Positions 57,283 through 64,000 of a stretch of 64,000 nucleotides of DNA are shown here, in pieces (positions within the stretch are counted from its first letter, which is position 1; each line of letters starts with the position of its first letter). The notes beneath the pieces are model-generated. The model saw nothing but the letters and a program-made list of their open reading frames with translations, was not told the DNA's origin and did not search any database. Made by a program: the position numbers and the translations under genes. Source of the DNA: Fusobacterium varium. GTDB taxonomy: Bacteria > Fusobacteriota > Fusobacteriia > Fusobacteriales > Fusobacteriaceae. The stretch covers positions 3,901,156 through 3,965,155 of the forward strand of contig AP017968.1 in assembly GCA_002356455.1 (NCBI GenBank). Direction: 5' to 3'.

Positions 57283-57921
57283 TTACTCTATTTTTTCCAA
57301 TTGAAATATATTTCCAGACTGTATATACTCTAAATTTCTTGTAATCTTTTCTACTGGCCAATTCCACCATTTTATTTTAAGCAACTTGTCTATTATATCA
57401 TCTGAAAAACGTTTTTTTAGCACTCTGGCTGGACTTCCTCCAACAATTGCATAAGGTGGAACATCTTTAGTAACAACTGCTCTTGTCCCAATAATAGCTC
57501 CATCTCCAATAGTTACCCCTGACATTATCACAGCTTCATAGCCAATCCATACATCATTTCCTATTACAATATCTCTTCTATTATCCCATGAATCTCTTAC
57601 ATTCATTTTATGTCCCCATTCCTCATTAAATAATGGAAAAGTATAAGTAGATAAAGAATGCATTGTATGATTAGCACAGTTCATTAAAAATTTAGTACCA
57701 CAGGCAATGGAACAAAACTTTCCAATAATAAGTTTATCCTCATTTATTGGGTAATGATAAAGTACATTATTCTTTTGAAATCCTAAAGGATCATTATAAA
57801 AGTCATTATAAATGGTATAGTCTCCAACTTGAATACTAGGATTTGTAATTATATTTTTTAAATATACTATCTGTTTATCATTTGTTCTTGGGTATATTTT
57901 ATTTATATCTGGAATAGTCAT
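57283..57921 (-). CDS. Xenobiotic O-acetyltransferase, Vat/CatB family
   Basis: A 212-residue left-handed beta-helix acetyltransferase. The hexapeptide-repeat core begins with KLIIGKFCSIACGTKFLMNC; ANHTMHSLSTYTFPLF (about 83-98) contains the catalytic histidine and the family loop; IVIGNDVWIGYEAVIMSGVTI continues the repeats and GGSPARVLKKRFSD is the acetyl-CoA end. This family includes streptogramin A and chloramphenicol acetyltransferases, and many chromosomal members whose substrate is not an antibiotic. Identity to any resistance allele cannot be judged by eye. Single-gene unit, AGGAG-like site upstream. Confidence 0.88.
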   Translation of the reverse strand: MTIPDINKIYPRTNDKQIVYLKNIITNPSIQVGDYTIYNDFYNDPLGFQKNNVLYHYPINEDKLIIGKFCSIACGTKFLMNCANHTMHSLSTYTFPLFNEEWGHKMNVRDSWDNRRDIVIGNDVWIGYEAVIMSGVTIGDGAIIGTRAVVTKDVPPYAIVGGSPARVLKKRFSDDIIDKLLKIKWWNWPVEKITRNLEYIQSGNIFQLEKIE

Positions 57922-58018
57922 AGCAATCTCCTTTTTGATTTAATCTATTTAAAAACTACTCCAGTAAAAACAATACAAAGCTTCATTTTCCACCTCCATT
58001 AAATTAACAGAGAATATT

Positions 58019-59869
58019 TTATTTCAAATATCCCACTAAAAGAGCTATATCATTTCCTGTAACTCCGCTTATTCTAGAAGCTTCTCCTATTGAAAGAGGT
58101 TTTATTTCTTCCAGTCCACATCTAGCTATATTAGATATTCCTTTCACTTCTGAGAAATCAAAATCAACAGGTATTTTTACTTCCTCAAGTCTTTTAAATT
58201 TCTCGATTTGCTCATTTTCTCTTTGGATAAAGATTTCATATTTTATCATTGTTTCTATCTGATTTTTTATAAACCCAGGATAATCATTTATCTCTGTTAT
58301 ATCTTTTAGGCTGTCATAAGTGACCTCTTTTATCTTTAAAAGATCCCCTATTTTTACACCCTTTGTAAGTTTCTGATCTGATCCAAGTTTTTCAAGAAGT
58401 GCATTAGCCTGTACCATTGGTACACTTATCTCTTTTAATCTTACTATTTCATCATTCACTATTTTTATAGAATTTTCTAGGTAATCAAGTTTTTTAGAAG
58501 ATAGAATTCCTATCTCCTTAGCCTTTGTAAAAAGCCTCATAAAGGCATTATCAAACCTAAGAGTTAATCTATATTCAGATCTTGATGGAAGGACTCTATA
58601 AGGCTCTGGTGTCTTCTTATGGATTATATCATCTATAAGTACACCTATATATCCTTCACTTCTGTCGATAATAACTGGTTCCTTTCCATCTGCCTTTCTT
58701 GCAGCATTTACCCCTGCTATAAATCCCTGACATGCAGCTTCTTCATAACCAGATGTTCCATTTATCTGACCTGCAAAGTAAAGTCCTTCTATTTTTTTAC
58801 TCTCCAGACTTGGATAAAGCTGAGCTGCTGGAGCATAGTCATACTCTACTGCATAACCATATCTCATTACCCTTGCATTTTCCAATCCTGCTATTGTTCT
58901 CATCATTGCTTCCTGAGCAAATGGAGGCATTGCAGTAGTAAGTCCATTTACATATACTTCTTCTGATTCTGCTGATTCCAGTTCCAAAAATATCTGATGA
59001 TTTGATTTATCTGGGAAATTTATTACTTTTCTATCAAGAGATGGACAATGTCTAGGCCCATGAGTTTTTATTATTCCACTGACTATTGGAGAATATTGAA
59101 GCATTTCCTTTGCTACTTCTATTGTTTTTTCTGTAGTATAAGTTAACCAAGTAGGAACTACATTATTTCTCTCTTTATCAGTGAATATAGAAAAATATCT
59201 TGGATGTTCTTCCCCCTTTAACTCCTTCATTTTACTGAAGTCTATACTTCTTTTATCAAGTCTTGGAGGTGTAGCAGTCTGATATCTTTCAATATTTATT
59301 CCATGTTCTCTTAAACTATCAGAAAGTTTTTCAGCAGAATTTTCGCCTTGTCTTCCAGCTGAATAAGCTACATCACCTATTACTATTTTTCCTTTCAAAA
59401 ATGTTCCAGTAGCCAGAACTACACATTCAGCATAATATTTTATTCCAAGCCTTGTTATTATTCCTTTTATTTTTCCATTTTCGACCATAATTTCATCTAC
59501 ACAATCCTGAATTATTTCAAGATTATCTGTATGTTCTAAAATTTTTCTCATTTCTGTCCTATATAAATATTTATCTGCTTGTCCCCTTGTTATTCTTGCA
59601 GCAGGACCTTTACTTTCATTAAGATGTTTTAACTGAAGATTAAATTTATCAGTATGTCTCCCCATCTCTCCACCAAGTATATCCATTTCAGCAACAAGAT
59701 TACTTTTTCCAGGTCCTCCTATTGAAGGGTTGCATGACATCATAGCAATAGTATCAAGATACAAAGTAAACATAGCTGTTTTCTTTCCAAGTCTTGCTGC
59801 TGCCAGACTTGCTTCTACTCCACCATGTCCTCCTCCTACTACTATCACTTCATATTGTTTCATCTCCAT
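58019..59869 (-). CDS. mnmG: tRNA uridine 5-carboxymethylaminomethyl modification enzyme MnmG
   Basis: MnmG (GidA) is the FAD-containing partner of MnmE; together they modify U34 in tRNAs that read split-box codons. The 616-residue product has the FAD-binding VVGGGHGGVEASLAAARLG (about 10-28), CNPSIGGPGKSNLVAEMD (about 47-64), RGQADKYLYR, and the C-terminal helical domain with GYLK at the end. GGAGG lies eight bases before the ATG at 59869. It follows mnmE after about 70 bases holding a hairpin, so both are one transcription unit near the replication origin. Confidence 0.97.
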   Translation of the reverse strand: MEMKQYEVIVVGGGHGGVEASLAAARLGKKTAMFTLYLDTIAMMSCNPSIGGPGKSNLVAEMDILGGEMGRHTDKFNLQLKHLNESKGPAARITRGQADKYLYRTEMRKILEHTDNLEIIQDCVDEIMVENGKIKGIITRLGIKYYAECVVLATGTFLKGKIVIGDVAYSAGRQGENSAEKLSDSLREHGINIERYQTATPPRLDKRSIDFSKMKELKGEEHPRYFSIFTDKERNNVVPTWLTYTTEKTIEVAKEMLQYSPIVSGIIKTHGPRHCPSLDRKVINFPDKSNHQIFLELESAESEEVYVNGLTTAMPPFAQEAMMRTIAGLENARVMRYGYAVEYDYAPAAQLYPSLESKKIEGLYFAGQINGTSGYEEAACQGFIAGVNAARKADGKEPVIIDRSEGYIGVLIDDIIHKKTPEPYRVLPSRSEYRLTLRFDNAFMRLFTKAKEIGILSSKKLDYLENSIKIVNDEIVRLKEISVPMVQANALLEKLGSDQKLTKGVKIGDLLKIKEVTYDSLKDITEINDYPGFIKNQIETMIKYEIFIQRENEQIEKFKRLEEVKIPVDFDFSEVKGISNIARCGLEEIKPLSIGEASRISGVTGNDIALLVGYLK

Positions 59870-59908
59870 TTTTTGTTTCCTCCAAATCTTAGGTATTAAA
59901 AGTAAGAA

Positions 59909-59935
59909 GAGAGTGACTAATTTTAAGCCACTCTC
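59909..59935 (-). terminator. Hairpin between mnmE and mnmG
   Basis: GAGAGTG...CACTCTC, 7-bp stem and 13-base loop, right after the mnmE stop. The following T-run is poor (TTCTTACTTTT), so it is more likely a partial attenuator or RNA-stability element. Confidence 0.5.
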
Positions 59936-59940
59936 ATTTA

Positions 59941-61311
59941 TTATTTCCCTACACAGAAATTACTGAATATGTGATCCAGCAGATCTTCACTCGATATCTC
60001 TCCTGTTACTTCAGATAATGAATCCAAAGCTCCTTTAATATCAACTGCCATTAGATCCATAGGAAGTCCATTCTCTATAGTTTCAAATATATTTTCAATA
60101 GACTGCTTTGTTTTTTCTAGGGCAGACTTATGTCTTATATTTGTTATTGTCACCTTTTGAGAACTGTCTTCTACATTTTCCTCAATGATATGGTTATATA
60201 TTTCCTCTTCCATCTCATCTATTCCTTGATTTTTTATAGCTGATATTTCCAGCCATTTATTTATCTTAGTCAAAGGTGAAAGATCTATATCTTCTCTTAT
60301 ATCTATCTTGTTCAGTATCCCTATAACTTTTTCAGCTTTTATAGCTTCATGTATTCTCATATCTTCCTCATCTAAAGGTCTTGAACCATCTACTACAAAT
60401 AATATCAGATCAGCACTTTCTATGAGTTTTTTAGATTTTTCCACTCCAATGTTTTCTACAAGGTCATCTGTTTTTCTTATACCAGCTGTATCTACCAATA
60501 CAAGTGGTATCCCTTTTAAGTTTACTACTTCTTCTATTACATCCCTTGTAGTTCCAGCTACATGAGTTACTATTGCTCTTTCCTCTTTCAATACAGAGTT
60601 AAGTATACTTGATTTTCCAACATTAGGTTTTCCAACTATTGCAGTTTTTATCCCCTCTTTTATCATTTTTCCTTTATCATATGATTTAATAAGGGCATCT
60701 GTAGTATCCATTACCTCTCTTAAATTATCTACAAGATTTTCTGGAAGAGGGTCATCTATCCCTTCTTCAGGATAATCTAATACAACATTTATATGAGCAG
60801 CTACATCCAACACCAGTTTTTTTAAGTGTCCTATCTGCTCTTTCAAATCTCCTCTCAATTGGTCCAATGAAAGAGATACTGATTTTTCTGTTTTTCCATG
60901 GATTATATCCATTACTGCTTCTGCCTGTGTCAAATCTAATCTTCCATTTAAAAAAGCTCTTCTGGTAAATTCTCCACTCTCTGAAAGTCTTGCTCCATTT
61001 TTCAATACTGTTTCCAGTACCTTTTCAGTAATAACAAAACCTCCATGGCAGTTGATTTCTACCATATCTTCTTTGGTATATGTTCCTGGTGCCTTCATTA
61101 TAGAAACCAGAACTTCATCTATTAGATTTTCATCATCATACAGATGACCATAATTTATACTAAAATTTTTTAAATCTCCAACTGCTTTCTTTGATTTTGG
61201 TCTAAATATTTTTCCAAGTATCTCCAAAGCATGATTTCCTGAGATTCTTACTATTCCTATACCACCTTCACCACGAGGTGTAGAAATAGCTGCTATTGTA
61301 TCGAAAAGCAT
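59941..61311 (-). CDS. mnmE: tRNA modification GTPase MnmE
   Basis: MnmE (TrmE) is the GTPase that works with MnmG. The 456-residue product has an N-terminal folate-binding domain ([18 protein letters not shown]), a helical domain, the G domain at about 220-375 with GKPNVGKSS (P-loop), [19 protein letters not shown] and NKID, and the invariant C-terminal C-V-G-K (Cys within three residues of the end). It lies between jag and mnmG in the conserved rpmH-proximal order. Ten bases separate it from jag's stop. Confidence 0.97.
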   Translation of the reverse strand: MLFDTIAAISTPRGEGGIGIVRISGNHALEILGKIFRPKSKKAVGDLKNFSINYGHLYDDENLIDEVLVSIMKAPGTYTKEDMVEINCHGGFVITEKVLETVLKNGARLSESGEFTRRAFLNGRLDLTQAEAVMDIIHGKTEKSVSLSLDQLRGDLKEQIGHLKKLVLDVAAHINVVLDYPEEGIDDPLPENLVDNLREVMDTTDALIKSYDKGKMIKEGIKTAIVGKPNVGKSSILNSVLKEERAIVTHVAGTTRDVIEEVVNLKGIPLVLVDTAGIRKTDDLVENIGVEKSKKLIESADLILFVVDGSRPLDEEDMRIHEAIKAEKVIGILNKIDIREDIDLSPLTKINKWLEISAIKNQGIDEMEEEIYNHIIEENVEDSSQKVTITNIRHKSALEKTKQSIENIFETIENGLPMDLMAVDIKGALDSLSEVTGEISSEDLLDHIFSNFCVGK

Positions 61312-61320
61312 GGCTCCTCC

Positions 61321-62088
61321 CTATTTTTTCCTTTTGATAACTATATATCTTTTAGGGTCTCTACCTTCACTGAATGTATCTAGTTCTGGATATTTATTTA
61401 CAACTTCATGTATTACTTTTCTTTCTCTAGGAGGCATTGGATTAAGTCTTACAGCTTTATTAGTTTTCAATGCCTTTTCAGCCATTTTCTTTCCTAATTC
61501 TCTTAAAGTCTGATTTCTTTTTTCTTTAAATCCTTCAACATCCACTTCTATTCTGTACTCTTTTAACAGAGAATTCAATAGATATTCAAAACTATTTAAA
61601 GTCTTTCCTTTTTTCCCTATTATTATTCCATTGTCTTCTCCATAGAGATTAACAAGATATGTTCTGTCATGGACTTTATTTACATCTACACGAAGGTTAA
61701 GCCCTATATATTCAAGAAGCTCTTTAGCCTTAGCTTCAACAAGATCACTTGCATCTACTGCTTCTTCCAGTTTTTCCTTTACTGTTTCTTTATGTTGTTT
61801 TTCTTTTATCTCTGTTTTTTCTTTATGCTCTTTAACTTCTTTTTTCTTGTATTCTTTTATTTCTGGTTTAACCTCTTTTTTAGGTTCAGTTTTTATAATT
61901 TCTTTTCTTAATTCTTTATCTATTTCTATCTCATAAATACCTTCTCTATTAAATAATCCTAGAAAAGATAGGCTTTTCTGTTTTTCTTTTACTTTTACTA
62001 CATGTTCTGGTGATGCTTCCAATATTTTTAAAGCTCTAGTTATAGCTTGTTCCTTATTCATGGCTTTGATTTCTATAACATTACTCAT
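61321..62088 (-). CDS. khpB: RNA-binding protein Jag/KhpB
   Basis: A 255-residue protein with the Jag N-terminal domain (IEIKAMNKEQAITRALKILE, about 5-24), a long lysine/glutamate-rich linker (about 75-115), a KH domain (YGEDNGIIIGKKGKTLNSFE, about 150-169) and a C-terminal R3H domain (VRLNPMPPRERKVIHEVV, about 216-233). Jag/KhpB binds RNA and influences cell elongation and division in Gram-positives. The linker's extreme charge is typical. It lies directly after yidC, with three bases between. Confidence 0.94.
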   Translation of the reverse strand: MSNVIEIKAMNKEQAITRALKILEASPEHVVKVKEKQKSLSFLGLFNREGIYEIEIDKELRKEIIKTEPKKEVKPEIKEYKKKEVKEHKEKTEIKEKQHKETVKEKLEEAVDASDLVEAKAKELLEYIGLNLRVDVNKVHDRTYLVNLYGEDNGIIIGKKGKTLNSFEYLLNSLLKEYRIEVDVEGFKEKRNQTLRELGKKMAEKALKTNKAVRLNPMPPRERKVIHEVVNKYPELDTFSEGRDPKRYIVIKRKK

Positions 62089-62091
62089 AAA

Positions 62092-62709
62092 TTACTCTCC
62101 TTTTTTCATGATCAGATACTGCTGAATAACTCCTGCCAAACTTGATGTCAACCAATAAATTTGCAATCCAGCTGGCATTTTATAAGAAATAAATACCATC
62201 ATGATAGGGAACATATACATCATATTCTTCATTTGAGGATTATCTGATGATCCCATCACTTTCTGCTGTACAAATGACACTACCCCGTTTAATACTGGAA
62301 GGATATAATAAGGATCTGGCTGAACAAGCTGCATCCATAAGAATGTTGAATCCTGAGGTACAATTCCTCCTCTTAATACTCCAAAAAGTGCCCATAATAT
62401 AGGTAATTGAACCAATAAAGGAAGACATCCTCCCGCTGGATTAACTTTATGTTTTTGATAAAGTTCCATTGTTTTCTGGTTAAGCATTTTAGAATCACCT
62501 TTATACTGCTCTTTTATTTTATCTAATTCAGGCTGTAATTTCTTCATACTTTTCATAGACTTATCCTGTTTTAAAGTCAATGGAAGAAGTATTATTTTCA
62601 TTAAAATTGTCACTCCAATAATAGCCAGTCCAAAGTTTCCTGTAAGATTATGCATAAATAATAACATAGACTCAATGATTCCCTTTAATAATCCATAAAT
62701 ATAACTCAT
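62092..62709 (-). CDS. yidC: Membrane protein insertase YidC, short form
   Basis: YidC/Oxa1 inserts and folds inner-membrane proteins, alone or with SecYEG. This copy has only 205 residues and lacks the large periplasmic domain of proteobacterial YidC; it also lacks an obvious lipobox. Five membrane segments are visible: near 15-38 ([20 protein letters not shown], with a basic residue in the groove), then the loop [17 protein letters not shown], and later [21 protein letters not shown], plus [19 protein letters not shown]. Its ATG overlaps the stop of yidD by four bases, indicating coupling. Confidence 0.94.
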   Translation of the reverse strand: MSYIYGLLKGIIESMLLFMHNLTGNFGLAIIGVTILMKIILLPLTLKQDKSMKSMKKLQPELDKIKEQYKGDSKMLNQKTMELYQKHKVNPAGGCLPLLVQLPILWALFGVLRGGIVPQDSTFLWMQLVQPDPYYILPVLNGVVSFVQQKVMGSSDNPQMKNMMYMFPIMMVFISYKMPAGLQIYWLTSSLAGVIQQYLIMKKGE

Positions 62710-62951
62710 TTATCCTCCCGAACTTTTTTCTTTTCTTTTTTTTCAGGTACAGGGTCAAACCCTCCTGGGTTGAATGGATGACATTTTACCATCCTTTTTA
62801 TTCCCAGATATACACCTTTAATAACTCCAAATCTCTCAACAGCTTCATATGTATAAGCTGAACAAGTAGGAATAAACCTGCAGTTTTTTCCTAAAAATAT
62901 TGATATATACTTTTGGTAGAATTTTATCATACAAAGTATAATTTTTTTCAT
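62706..62951 (-). CDS. yidD: Membrane protein insertion efficiency factor YidD
   Basis: An 81-residue protein of the YidD (DUF37) family that assists YidC. The [20 protein letters not shown] then [12 protein letters not shown] region with its cysteines (about 23-45) and [16 protein letters not shown] are the family signatures. It begins two bases after rnpA and overlaps yidC by four, consistent with a translationally linked operon. Confidence 0.95.
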   Translation of the reverse strand: MKKIILCMIKFYQKYISIFLGKNCRFIPTCSAYTYEAVERFGVIKGVYLGIKRMVKCHPFNPGGFDPVPEKKEKKKVREDK

Positions 62952-62953
62952 AT

Positions 62954-63304
62954 TTAATTTTCCTGACTTTTAAAAAGTCTGCTGCTCTTCATTACTTTCA
63001 TGAGATCTTTTTCCATATCCTGATACTTGAGAGTTTTTACTTTCTCTCCAGCTGTCCTCTTGGCTACGAAAATGATATCATATCCGTCCTTGAGCTGATC
63101 TTCAAATTTACGATAATACTCCCTAAATAATCTCTTAAGCCTATTCCGACAAACCGCATTTCCAGTTTTTTTACTTACAACGAAACCGCATCTCTTCAAA
63201 TTTTCTTCATTCTTTTTAAAAAAAATAAGAGAGTAATAACCAAAACTTTTTCTTCCAGAATTGTAGATTATTTGAAACTCTCTGTCTTTTTTTAAATTAT
63301 TCAT
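62954..63304 (-). CDS. rnpA: Ribonuclease P protein component
   Basis: RnpA is the protein subunit of RNase P, which matures tRNA 5' ends. The 116-residue basic protein shows [17 protein letters not shown], the [22 protein letters not shown] core (about 42-63) with the RNR motif that contacts pre-tRNA, and the C-terminal half [10 protein letters not shown]. It follows rpmH after a hairpin, as in most bacteria. Confidence 0.96.
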   Translation of the reverse strand: MNNLKKDREFQIIYNSGRKSFGYYSLIFFKKNEENLKRCGFVVSKKTGNAVCRNRLKRLFREYYRKFEDQLKDGYDIIFVAKRTAGEKVKTLKYQDMEKDLMKVMKSSRLFKSQEN

Positions 63305-63362
63305 AGTTATAAAACTCCCGATAATTTTGAATTATTTTTCCACGATAACTATCTCTTGTAAA

Positions 63363-63388
63363 AACCCGGTGGTTTAAAACACCGGGTT
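63363..63388 (-). terminator. Attenuator between rpmH and rnpA
   Basis: AACCCGGTG...CACCGGGTT, a strong G/C-rich stem with loop and five T on the minus strand. It abuts the rpmH stop codon and would make L34 more abundant than RnpA. Confidence 0.8.
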
Positions 63389-63523
63389 CTATGCTGATAA
63401 TACTTGTCTTCCTCTAGCTCTTCTTCTTTTTAAAACTTTTCTTCCGTTTTTAGTAGCCATTCTAGCTCTGAACCCGTGATCTTTCTTTCTTTTAGCTTGA
63501 TTAGGTTGGAATGTTCTTTTCAT
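63389..63523 (-). CDS. rpmH: 50S ribosomal protein L34
   Basis: A 44-residue, extremely basic protein, [20 protein letters not shown], then [20 protein letters not shown] and VLSA, a complete L34. The ATG at 63521-63523 has a GGAGGTG site. It starts the oriC-proximal rpmH-rnpA-yidD-yidC-jag-mnmE-mnmG run, all on one strand. Too short for usual ORF length cutoffs. Confidence 0.97.
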   Translation of the reverse strand: MKRTFQPNQAKRKKDHGFRARMATKNGRKVLKRRRARGRQVLSA

Positions 63524-63561
63524 TTTTTCACCTCCAAAAAAATTCTATATTTCAGATAGTA

Positions 63562-63590
63562 ATTTTAAAGGAAAATTCTTGTTTTGTCAA
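63562..63590 (-). promoter_or_regulatory. Promoter of rpmH
   Basis: On the minus strand TTGACA (complement 63585-63590), 17 bases, TAAAAT (complement 63562-63567). About 33 bases lie between -10 and start codon. Confidence 0.8.
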
Positions 63591-64000
63591 GTAATTATTA
63601 GAAAATTTAATAAAATTTTAAAGAATTTATCCAAATAGAAATCTATATTTTTTATTATTGCCTATATACATATATTAAGAGATTAGTTTATTATAAAGAA
63701 TTACAGTGTATTTTTACTGATTATTTTTTATATTATTTTCTTAAAAAAATATAAAGAGACCAACCATAAAAATATATTAGTTGTTATATTGTTTTTTTGT
63801 TTAATGTAATGACCAATATAAAAAATAGATTATCAAAAAACCATTGATATTGTTGAAGATATATTCAAAAAAGAAATGTATTTTATTTTTATTGATATAC
63901 ACATTGAGTATCCCAGTAAATTCAAGGACTAAAAAGAATAAAAATTCTGAGACTACTCAAAAAATATGAGAGTAAAAGTATCAAAAAATATTATTATCAA
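63591..64000. other. A/T-rich region upstream of rpmH, possible origin flank
   Basis: No gene is visible. In many bacteria oriC and dnaA lie just upstream of rpmH. One near-match to a DnaA box (ATATACACA near 63894-63902, 8 of 9) was found, and the base composition is very A/T-rich, but no cluster of boxes is evident inside the window. The origin may lie further to the right. Confidence 0.3.

Noticed and set aside
57283..57921. Calling the Vat/CatB protein an acquired antibiotic-resistance gene
   Set aside because: Base composition matches its neighbours and there are no mobile-element signs; family membership alone does not show antibiotic modification.
63591..64000. Calling oriC
   Set aside because: Only one near-match DnaA box was seen and dnaA is not in the window.

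Overview
The window is low-GC DNA of the Fusobacterium type, most like the larger-genome gut species (F. varium, F. ulcerans or F. mortiferum). This rests on the AT-rich base composition, the style of the 16S and 23S genes, the large type V autotransporter, an outer-membrane-type SLH protein, SpoVG in a Gram-negative-like genome and a short YidC. I could not run a search, so genus is an inference and species is open. Most genes lie on the minus strand.

Layout. 1-4.5 kb: a peptidoglycan-precursor cluster (gmhB-murF-mraY-murD-murG, read leftward). 4.6-9.6 kb: one complete rRNA operon (16S-23S-5S, no spacer tRNA) with a strong promoter. 9.8-16 kb: a phoA/yibE-F pair, aminopeptidase/GNAT, tag glycosylase and two small ORFs. 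16.1-17.4 kb: an IS91-like element whose transposase has one in-frame TGA. 17.6-19.4 kb: pgi and an SLH/coiled-coil protein. 20.7-24.4 kb (plus strand): a gluconate-type permease, an IlvD/Edd dehydratase and a GntR regulator. 24.5-28.1 kb: a lipase-like protein lacking its serine, a small acidic partner, an iron-sulfur-type flavoprotein and an HU-like gene pair. 28.5-34.4 kb: a three-gene phosphorelay/c-di-GMP operon (REC-GGDEF-EAL-GGDEF-PAS, Hpt, hybrid kinase). 34.8-39.7 kb: a second HU-like pair, the autotransporter and a small HTH protein. 39.9-43 kb: LUD protein, HAD phosphatase, a methyltransferase behind an attenuator-like leader, and tRNA-Gln. 43-46.8 kb: a coiled-coil protein and a DUF4132 protein. 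47.3-48.8 kb: a polyamine operon (bpsA, zinc-ribbon ORF, speD). 48.9-54.6 kb: cupin, spoVG-ispE-S4-mazG-mfd. 54.8-57.9 kb: peptide-binding lipoprotein-type SBP, a P-loop kinase and a Vat/CatB acetyltransferase. 58-63.5 kb: the oriC-proximal set rpmH-rnpA-yidD-yidC-jag-mnmE-mnmG.

The most interesting structure is a two-copy element of about 178 bp at 28201-28378 and 39164-39342. Each copy has a sigma70-type promoter (17-bp spacer, shared box around the -10) between two inverted 26-bp quasi-palindromic sites, with almost identical internal distances (74/75 bp on one side, 24/23 bp on the other). In one copy the promoter points at an HU-like pair. In the other it points away from the autotransporter gene that starts about 110 bp away, and toward a small HTH (excisionase-like) gene. 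Together with a second HU-like pair directly downstream of the autotransporter, this suggests a phase-variable (invertible-promoter) surface-protein cassette. The geometry is read directly from the sequence; inversion itself is inference.
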